From assembly GCA_017646885.1 (NCBI GenBank), contig JAGCLR010000383.1:1-5298 (forward strand): DNA of 5,298 nucleotides. Direction: 5' to 3'. Positions 1-4,922 of the stretch are shown piece by piece. Position 1 is the first letter of the stretch. Every line of letters begins with the position of its first letter. The notes below the pieces were generated by a model. It searched no databases, was not told where the DNA came from, and saw only the letters and a list, made by a program, of their open reading frames with translations. This stretch comes from Methanobrevibacter sp. Its GTDB lineage: Archaea > Methanobacteriota > Methanobacteria > Methanobacteriales > Methanobacteriaceae. The translations under genes were made by a program, and so were the position numbers.

Positions 1-278
1 ATTTAGAAGCACTCCGTCAAAAATATCTTGAAACCAATGATAAGGCTTATTGGAAAGAACTTGTGCGCTGGCTACCCGAAAGTTGGTTGCAAACGCGCAC
101 AGTGACTATGAATTATGAAAATCTTCTCTCAATGGTACATCAAAGAGAGCATCATAAACTTACTGAATGGTCTGGTTCAGGTGAAAGCTTTATCCACGAA
201 TCATTTATTAAATTCGCAAAAGCGCTTCCGTATATGGAAGATTTCCTTATTGCGGCCAAGCCTAACTTTGAAATGTGA
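1..278 (+). CDS. Conserved phage protein, C-terminal part (possible distant ThyX relative); 5' end outside window
   Basis: The frame is open from base 3 to the TGA at 276-278, so only the last 91 residues are present and the start lies upstream. The visible part contains LPESWLQTRTVTMNYENLL, then HQREHHKLTEW, and ends with a KALPYMEDFL stretch. I recall this pattern (LPxSxxQxRTVxMNYExL, RxxHKLDEW, LPY) from a family of uncharacterised conserved proteins in phages of Bacillota; that is memory, not a search. The segment TMNYENLLSMVHQR can be laid over the C-terminal TxNxxxLxxFLxLR segment of FAD-dependent thymidylate synthases (ThyX), where the last Arg helps bind dUMP. A nucleotide-metabolism role is therefore possible but is only inference, since the FAD- and substrate-binding N-terminal part is not in the window. 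No terminator follows it; the next feature is a promoter, so readthrough into the regulator gene is possible. Confidence 0.65.
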   Translation, partial: LEALRQKYLETNDKAYWKELVRWLPESWLQTRTVTMNYENLLSMVHQREHHKLTEWSGSGESFIHESFIKFAKALPYMEDFLIAAKPNFEM

Positions 279-288
279 GAGAATTTAA

Positions 289-317
289 TTGATTTTTAAT
301 TAAAAAAATAGTATAAT
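289..317 (+). promoter_or_regulatory. Sigma-A-type promoter upstream of the winged-helix gene
   Basis: A -35 element TTGATT (289-294) is separated by exactly 17 bases from a consensus -10 TATAAT (312-317), embedded in TAGTATAAT. Transcription should begin near 324, giving a leader of about 40 bases before the ATG at 364, with an SD-like GAAAGTGAG at 346-354. The same hexamers and spacing recur at 2805-2833. The -35 lies inside a short AT-rich inverted repeat (TTTAATT 284-290, AATTAAA 298-304) that could be an operator, although such repeats are frequent by chance in this composition. Confidence 0.8.
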
Positions 318-363
318 AATAATGTAAGAAAAATAAAAAATAATTGAAAGTGAGTAATTTAAA

Positions 364-717
364 ATGACAAAAAAGCAAGAATTTATTAACTTTGTAGAAT
401 TGGTATTTAACGAACACAGAATTGATGAACTGCCTGAAAATGTAGCTCTCTATTGGGAAGCATTCAAAGGCACAGACGAAGGCGCTGAAAAGCCTATGTT
501 TACCGATAATGGTAAGATTATTCTTCAATATTTGAAAGACAATCAATCCACTCCTATGTGGAAAGCAAGAGACATTGCAGAGGGTTTATTTATTAGCTCT
601 CGCGCAGTATCTGGCGCTATGAGAAAACTCGTTTCCGATGGTTTTGTAGAAAAAGTTGGTCAAGAGCCCGTTGTATATACAATTACCGAAAAAGGCAAAA
701 ATATTGAAATTAATTAA
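364..717 (+). CDS. Small winged-helix (MarR-like) DNA-binding regulator
   Basis: A 117-residue cytoplasmic protein with no membrane segment. Residues 1-45 form a Phe/Glu-rich helical N-terminus. Residues 46-112 look like a winged helix-turn-helix: helix 1 around TDNGKIILQYLKDN (47-60), helix 2 around WKARDIAEGL (66-75), a recognition helix starting near SSRAVSGAMRKLVSDG (78-93), and a wing FVEKV...VVYTITEKG (94-111). The spacing of DIA, ISSRAVSGAM, LVxxGFVEK and YTITEKG is typical of MarR-like regulators; I infer DNA binding from this. It is the first gene after a strong promoter and sits directly upstream of the SSB-like gene (32-base gap), so it may autoregulate or control the replication genes. 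Targets cannot be read from the sequence. An architectural or replication-accessory role is also possible. The start is chosen for the SD-like GAAAGTGAG nine bases upstream. Confidence 0.85.
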   Translation: MTKKQEFINFVELVFNEHRIDELPENVALYWEAFKGTDEGAEKPMFTDNGKIILQYLKDNQSTPMWKARDIAEGLFISSRAVSGAMRKLVSDGFVEKVGQEPVVYTITEKGKNIEIN

Positions 718-749
718 TTAAAATAATAAAAAATAAGGAGAATATAATT

Positions 750-1694
750 ATGAAAAGTGCAATGATTAATAAAACACACATTGAAGGTTTGCTCTATGAG
801 CACGCTCTGGAACTTAAGACTTCTGGACCTAACTCCAAGAACCCTGGAACTGAATATATCACTGGTACAATCAGTATCGCAACTGACGATGCTTGCTTGA
901 ATATTGTATCTGTTCACTTTACTTATGTAACTGGTGTAACTACAAAGGGCGGCACTAACGCTACTTTCGTAACACTTAAAAATATTATCGATGGCGTAAT
1001 TAAGAATTGTATGAAGGACGGCAAGGATGTAGCTGGTAAGCTTCGTATCGATTCTGCACTTGGTCTTAATGAGTTCTATACTGATAGAAATGGTAAGGAA
1101 GAACTCGTAAGCGCTAAGCGCAATGAAGGTGGTTTTGTTCACGTTGTAGATGTACTTGTTGATGATGAAAAGTCTCGCAATACATTCGAGTGCGATATGA
1201 TTATCACCGGCACTGTTCGTCAAGAAGCTAACCCTGAAAGACAAATTCCTGAGAAAGTAATCGTTAAAGGCGCAATCTTTGACTTCCGCAAGTCTCTTCT
1301 TCCTGTTGAGTTTAGCGCAGTTAATGCTGGTGCTATGAACTACTTCGAGGGACTTGGCGCAACTTCTAAGGAGCCTGTATTCACTAAGGTTTGGGGTCGT
1401 CAGGTTTCTGAAACTGTTGTAAAGACCATCACAGAAGAATCTGCATTCGGTGAAGCATCTGTTCGTGAGGTTAAGAACACTCGTCGTGATTTCGTAATCA
1501 CTGGCGCAGCTAAGGAACCTTACATCTGGGATGATGAGAGCACTATTACTGTTGCAGAGCTTAATGATGCAATCACTGCTCGTGAAACTTATCTTGCAAC
1601 ACTTAAGCAAAGAAATGATGAGTATAAAGCAGCAAAGAATGCCCCTGCTGTTAATATTGCAGCCAACACCTCTTCTGCAGTATTTAACTTCTAA
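750..1694 (+). CDS. Putative phage single-stranded-DNA-binding protein (SSB-like, non-canonical)
   Basis: A 314-residue soluble protein with alternating beta-type segments over most of its length (for example EYITGTISIATDD, NIVSVHFTYVTGV, FVHVVDVLVDD, DMIITGTV, EKVIVKGAIFDF). A helical segment follows (about 259-295, VAELNDAITARETYLATLKQ), then an Ala/Asn-rich flexible tail ending in VFNF. I recognise it as a conserved protein of clostridial-type phages lying next to recombination genes. The OB-fold ssDNA-binding role is inferred from fold impression, codon use and adjacency to a Sak4-like annealing ATPase, which in other phages is paired with an SSB. It lacks the acidic DDDIPF-type tail of classical SSBs, keeping only a final Phe. 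Lysine codons are 18 AAG to 6 AAA, unlike its neighbours, which suggests high expression. The ATG has AAGGAG (735-740) nine bases upstream. Alternative: another abundant DNA-binding replication protein. Confidence 0.7.
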   Translation: MKSAMINKTHIEGLLYEHALELKTSGPNSKNPGTEYITGTISIATDDACLNIVSVHFTYVTGVTTKGGTNATFVTLKNIIDGVIKNCMKDGKDVAGKLRIDSALGLNEFYTDRNGKEELVSAKRNEGGFVHVVDVLVDDEKSRNTFECDMIITGTVRQEANPERQIPEKVIVKGAIFDFRKSLLPVEFSAVNAGAMNYFEGLGATSKEPVFTKVWGRQVSETVVKTITEESAFGEASVREVKNTRRDFVITGAAKEPYIWDDESTITVAELNDAITARETYLATLKQRNDEYKAAKNAPAVNIAANTSSAVFNF

Positions 1695-1740
1695 TTAAAA
1701 TCCTCTCCCACTTTGGGAGAGGAGTCCATTATTTTAATTA
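1692..1740 (+). terminator. Hairpin after the SSB-like gene: weak terminator or mRNA 3'-end stabiliser
   Basis: A perfect GC-rich stem pairs 1701-1710 (TCCTCTCCCA) with 1714-1723 (TGGGAGAGGA) around a CTT loop. Outside it, TAATTAAAA (1692-1700, starting at the stop codon) is fully complementary to TTTTAATTA (1732-1740), with eight unpaired bases on the 3' side. The T-run expected right after a classical intrinsic terminator is displaced (TTATTTT at 1729-1735), so termination is probably partial and the ATPase gene could be reached by readthrough. On the opposite strand the stem is followed directly by TTTTAATTA. Confidence 0.6.
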
Positions 1741-1780
1741 CAATATAAATATAAGATAGATATAAGTAAGGAGAATTATT

Positions 1781-2770
1781 ATGGGAAATTCATTGTTAGA
1801 TATTAAGCCACATAAGATTAGTAGAGATTTAAGAGGTTATTCCATTATGTTTTACGGAGAGCCCAAGAGCGGAAAAACAACAATTTCAAGCCGTTTCCCC
1901 GGCGCTCTTGTTCTCGCCTTTGAAAAAGGCTATAACGCAATCGCGGGTATCATGGCTAAACCTTTGAATACTTGGGGTGATTTTAAAAAGGTTCTTACTG
2001 AATTAAGAGACCCAGAAGTAAAAGAGGTTTTCCAAACAGTTGTAATTGATACTGCGGATATTGCTTATGGTTTATGCGAAAAATATATTTGCTCTCGCGA
2101 AAGCGACGCTAAAAACACATATGAGCAAATTTCTGACCTTCCTTTTGGTAAAGGATACAAACTTGCTCAACAGGAATTTGATGAATGCTTAAGAAAGATT
2201 TTACAAATGGATTACGGTCTAATTCTTATTAGCCACGCCGTTGATAAAACCTTCAAAGACGAAGCCGGAGTTGAATATAATCAAATTATTCCTACTCTTG
2301 ACAATAAAGCTCGTTTAGTTTGTGAAAGAACTTGCGACATTATTGGTTACTCTCGTCAAATTCAAACCGAAGAAGGTCCACAAACCAAACTCTTCATGCG
2401 CGGAACTCCAAGATTCGTTGCTGGTTCAAGATTCCGCTTTACACCTGACTACATTGATTTTGATTATGATGCTCTGGTAAATGCAATTTCTGAAGCGATT
2501 GACAAAGAAGCTGCGGTTTCCGGTGCGGCGCTCGTTACGAACGCACCTATGAGTAAGGAGCATCTAAATGAGCCTCATTACAACTTTGAGGCACTAATGA
2601 ACGAGTTCCAAGACCTTGTTGGAGATATTATGTCCAAAACTCCCTCAATGGCAAGTAAGATTACTGCTATTGTAGATAAACACCTTGGACGTGGTAAAAA
2701 GGTTGGAGATTGCACTCCAGACCAAGCTCCTCAAATTGATCTCATCTTGTTCGACCTAAAGAGACTTTAA
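1781..2770 (+). CDS. Sak4-like RecA-core ATPase, putative single-strand annealing protein
   Basis: A 329-residue cytoplasmic P-loop ATPase. Walker A is GEPKSGKT (residues 26-33), Walker B is TVVIDT (85-90) and LILISHAVDK (146-155) matches the sensor strand with the conserved Ser-His of phage AAA_24/Sak4 proteins. An aromatic and charged region GKGYKLAQQEFDECLRKIL lies between them, as is usual in this family. Sak4 proteins are RecA-core-only relatives; the one from phage HK620 anneals ssDNA and is stimulated by its cognate SSB. That supports a partnership with the gene upstream (86-base gap). Residues about 238-256 are an Ala-rich linker, followed by a helical C-terminal extension (about 257-329) that the RecA core does not need; its role is unknown. 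AAGGAG at 1768-1773 supports the ATG. A strong terminator follows. Alternative: a UvsX/RecA-like recombinase, less likely because the core is small. Confidence 0.85.
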   Translation: MGNSLLDIKPHKISRDLRGYSIMFYGEPKSGKTTISSRFPGALVLAFEKGYNAIAGIMAKPLNTWGDFKKVLTELRDPEVKEVFQTVVIDTADIAYGLCEKYICSRESDAKNTYEQISDLPFGKGYKLAQQEFDECLRKILQMDYGLILISHAVDKTFKDEAGVEYNQIIPTLDNKARLVCERTCDIIGYSRQIQTEEGPQTKLFMRGTPRFVAGSRFRFTPDYIDFDYDALVNAISEAIDKEAAVSGAALVTNAPMSKEHLNEPHYNFEALMNEFQDLVGDIMSKTPSMASKITAIVDKHLGRGKKVGDCTPDQAPQIDLILFDLKRL

Positions 2771-2775
2771 ACTAT

Positions 2776-2815
2776 GGTCGGAGCGATCTCAAAATCGCTC
2801 CGGCTTGATTTTTTT
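2776..2815 (+). terminator. Strong intrinsic terminator after the Sak4-like gene
   Basis: GGAGCGAT (2780-2787) pairs perfectly with ATCGCTCC (2794-2801) around the loop CTCAAA. The stem extends outward to 2776/2805 with two further Watson-Crick pairs and two G-T wobbles. A run of seven T residues (2809-2815) follows four bases below the stem, the classical rho-independent arrangement. It closes the first transcription unit six bases after the ATPase stop codon. Confidence 0.9.
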
Positions 2816-2833
2816 ATAAAATTTTAGTATAAT
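2805..2833 (+). promoter_or_regulatory. Sigma-A-type promoter of the zinc-finger/helicase/primase operon, overlapping the terminator
   Basis: The -35 TTGATT (2805-2810) and -10 TATAAT (2828-2833) are 17 bases apart, the same hexamers and spacing as at 289-317, again within TAGTATAAT. The -35 begins at the last base of the terminator stem and its TT is part of the T-run, so termination and re-initiation are packed into about 60 bases. Transcription should start near 2840, leaving a leader of about 20 bases with AAAGGAG (2848-2854) seven bases before the ATG at 2862. Confidence 0.85.
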
Positions 2834-2861
2834 TATTATATATATAGAAAGGAGAAAGGTA

Positions 2862-3377
2862 ATGGCCCATATAGTAACTTGTGTTTATTGTAAAAATAGA
2901 TTCGACCGCGATAAGCAACCTTTTGTGACAGTCTCAACAAGACGATATGCCCATCAAGCATGTTCTATGACCGACGACCAAAAGAAAGCTAAAGAAGTCA
3001 AAGACAAGGAAGAGCTTGACGAATATATTAAGCAATTGTTTAAAACTACTTATGTTGATGCTCGAATCCAAAAACAAATTAAACAATATGTGGAAGAGTA
3101 CAATTTCACCTATTCTGGTATAAAAAAGGCTTTGATTTATTTCTTTGAAATAAAAGGAAATTCAATTAATAAAAATAATGGTGGTATAGGTATTGTTCCA
3201 TATGTTTATCAAAATGCTTATAACTACTATTTAGCTTTATGGCAAGCTCAACAAAAAAATAGTGATAAGGTGTTGCAGGATTATGTTCCTAATATTAAAG
3301 AGATAGTAATCCCACCGCCGCAAAGAAATGTTAAAAAGAGACCTTTATTTACATTTTTAGATGAGGAGGAAGAATAA
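2862..3377 (+). CDS. Zinc-finger replication-associated protein, putative helicase partner
   Basis: A 171-residue soluble protein of unproven function. The N-terminus carries a likely zinc site, CVYC (Cys7, Cys10) and HQAC (His31, Cys34). A Lys/Glu-rich helical linker follows (about 36-58), then a conserved-looking domain (about 60-135) with QIKQYVEEYNFTYSGIKKAL and NNGGIGIVPYVYQNAYNYY. It ends in the acidic tail FTFLDEEEE. I recall this arrangement from uncharacterised proteins encoded beside DnaB-type helicases in phages of Bacillota. Its stop overlaps the helicase start (TAATG), so the two are probably translated together. A helicase-loading or primosome-adaptor role is plausible from position and the acidic tail, but that is inference; an ssDNA- or primase-binding accessory role is equally open. 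AAAGGAG seven bases upstream fixes the ATG. Confidence 0.8.
   Translation: MAHIVTCVYCKNRFDRDKQPFVTVSTRRYAHQACSMTDDQKKAKEVKDKEELDEYIKQLFKTTYVDARIQKQIKQYVEEYNFTYSGIKKALIYFFEIKGNSINKNNGGIGIVPYVYQNAYNYYLALWQAQQKNSDKVLQDYVPNIKEIVIPPPQRNVKKRPLFTFLDEEEE
3363..3369 (+). promoter_or_regulatory. Shine-Dalgarno of the helicase gene, encoded within the upstream gene's Glu tail
   Basis: GAGGAGG (3363-3369) lies seven bases before the helicase ATG at 3377. The same bases are the Glu-Glu codons at the end of the zinc-finger protein. Because the stop TAA (3375-3377) shares its last A with the ATG, ribosomes finishing the first gene are well placed to start the second. Confidence 0.85.
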
Positions 3378-4921
3378 TGGCAAGTAAATATATTGATCCA
3401 ACCGCCATTATGCAAGTTATTGGTTGTGTATATAATACACCAGAAATCTTAGAATGTACCGATAAATATGTGATTACTGATGAAGATTTTGTAGAACCAT
3501 TCCACAAAATTGTATTTGGTGCTATTTATAAATTACATGAACTTGGAGCAAATAAAATTACGTTAGAAAGCATTAATGATTTTCTTTCATCTAGACCTAA
3601 GAGTCAGGCTGTTTTCAAGCAGCAAAAAGGTGAAGAGTGGTTGATGAAAATCTCTGAAAACAGTATGTCTTCAACTTTTGATTATTATTATAGTAGATTG
3701 AAAAAGTTTTCATTATTACGAGCATATGATAATTGTGGTATTGATATTTCAGACATCTACGATATTGATAATATACTTGACACAAAGAAAAAACAATACC
3801 AAGAGGATCAATTAGATAACTCAACTCTTGAACAAATTGCCGACAAGGTTGATGCAAAAATTGATAATATTCGTATGCAATATGTTGACGATACTTTTGG
3901 AGAAGCTCAACAAGCAGGTGAAGGTATTTATGACTTAATTCAAAAGTTTAAAGACCATCCTGAAGTTGGTGTTCCTCTTTATGGCCCACTGATTAATACA
4001 GTAACCAGAGGTGCAAGATTAAAAAAGTTTTATTTGCGGTCCGCGGCTACTGGTATCGGTAAAACGCGTTCAATGATTGCAGATGCTTGTAATATTGCTT
4101 GTAATAAAATCTATGATGACAACTTTGGCTGGATTAAAAATGGAACGTCTGAACCTGTTTTATTTATTACAACAGAACAGGAACTTGAAGAAATTCAAAC
4201 GATGATGTTGGCGTTTTTGTCTAATGTAAATGAAGAGCATATTCTTAATGGTGAATATGAAGATGGAGAAGAGCGTCGTATCCTCGAAGCCGCAGATATT
4301 TTATCAAAGAGTCCTCTGTATGTAGAAGAGCTTCCTGACTTCTCACTTAAAGATGTTGAGGATAAAATTAAAAAGAATATTAGAGAGCATGATGTTAAAT
4401 ATGTCTTTCACGATTATATTCATACAAGTTTAAAAATCTTAGAAGAAATTACTCGTCGTTCAGGCGGTATTAAATTGAGAGAAGATAATATCTTGTTTAT
4501 GTTATCAACAAGATTAAAAGATATTTGTAATCAATATGGTGTATTCATTATGTCAGCTACTCAGTTGAATGGTGATTACCAAGAAGCAAAGACACCTGAC
4601 CAGAATTTACTTCGTGGCGCTAAAGCGATTGCGGATAAGATTGACTATGGTTCAATCCTTTTGGCAGTAAAAGATGAAGACTTGGTTGCATTGGAAAAAA
4701 TATTGGCTTCAAATATTTTTGAAAGACCGACAATTAAAATGTCTATTTATAAGAATAGACGTGGTAGATATAAAGGTGTAATTTTATGGTGTAAAGCAGA
4801 TTTAGGTTGTTGTAGAATTAAACCTATGTTCTGCACCACATATGATTATGAAATGGTAGGAATTGATGATGTTAGAATTAGAGTAGATGAAGAATCTGCT
4901 TTTGAATTAACAGAGGAGTAA
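3377..4921 (+). CDS. DnaB-type replicative DNA helicase
   Basis: A 514-residue protein with the length and layout of hexameric DnaB helicases, which unwind the replication fork 5' to 3' using ATP. Residues about 5-115 resemble the DnaB N-terminal domain (YVITDEDFVEPFHKIVFGAI, ending DYYYSRLKKFSLLRAY). A linker helix region spans about 150-195. The RecA core begins near 200: Walker A SAATGIGKTR (222-231; the Ala in the first position is usual for DnaB), the catalytic Glu likely in FITTEQELEE (E267), Walker B YVFHDYIH (342-349), the polar strand MSATQLNGD (392-400), LLRGAKAIADKID (411-423), and a probable arginine-finger segment YKNRRGRYKG (458-467). It overlaps the preceding gene by one base and is followed one base later by the primase start, forming a helicase-primase operon. 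Lysine codons are mainly AAA (30 to 12), like the rest of the AT-rich background. A DnaC-like loader is not obvious nearby. Confidence 0.93.
   Translation: MASKYIDPTAIMQVIGCVYNTPEILECTDKYVITDEDFVEPFHKIVFGAIYKLHELGANKITLESINDFLSSRPKSQAVFKQQKGEEWLMKISENSMSSTFDYYYSRLKKFSLLRAYDNCGIDISDIYDIDNILDTKKKQYQEDQLDNSTLEQIADKVDAKIDNIRMQYVDDTFGEAQQAGEGIYDLIQKFKDHPEVGVPLYGPLINTVTRGARLKKFYLRSAATGIGKTRSMIADACNIACNKIYDDNFGWIKNGTSEPVLFITTEQELEEIQTMMLAFLSNVNEEHILNGEYEDGEERRILEAADILSKSPLYVEELPDFSLKDVEDKIKKNIREHDVKYVFHDYIHTSLKILEEITRRSGGIKLREDNILFMLSTRLKDICNQYGVFIMSATQLNGDYQEAKTPDQNLLRGAKAIADKIDYGSILLAVKDEDLVALEKILASNIFERPTIKMSIYKNRRGRYKGVILWCKADLGCCRIKPMFCTTYDYEMVGIDDVRIRVDEESAFELTEE
4913..4918 (+). promoter_or_regulatory. 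Shine-Dalgarno of the primase gene, encoded within the helicase C-terminus
   Basis: GAGGAG (4913-4918), part of the final Glu-Glu codons of the helicase, lies four bases before the primase ATG at 4923. That spacing is short, but the stop TAA (4919-4921) is only one base from the start (TAATATG), so translation is probably coupled by re-initiation. This placement decides the primase start. Confidence 0.75.
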
Positions 4922-4922
4922 T

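Noticed and set aside
262..546. A 94-codon open frame on the - strand
   Set aside because: It is antisense to the promoter and the winged-helix gene, with a low-complexity Phe/Tyr/Leu-rich translation and no ribosome binding site.
714..1610. A 298-codon open frame on the - strand
   Set aside because: It lies fully antisense to the SSB-like gene, has no SD, and its translation is Cys/Ser/Asn-rich without domain features. It arises from the strong codon bias of the + strand gene.
1733..1766. Possible promoter just before the Sak4-like gene (TTACAA 1738-1743, TATAAG 1761-1766)
   Set aside because: The -35 matches consensus at only three of six positions, and TATA-like words are common in this AT-rich gap. 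It is far weaker than the two listed promoters.
2837..2846. Short TA repeat before the zinc-finger gene
   Set aside because: Only a few units long, in an AT-rich leader; no reason to treat it as a functional repeat.
3615..3857. An 80-codon open frame on the - strand
   Set aside because: It is a shadow inside the helicase gene with no start signals.
3998..4068. Apparently degenerate Walker A in the helicase (Ala in place of the first Gly)
   Set aside because: DnaB helicases normally have ARPSMGKT-like P-loops with Ala in that position, so this is not a defect.
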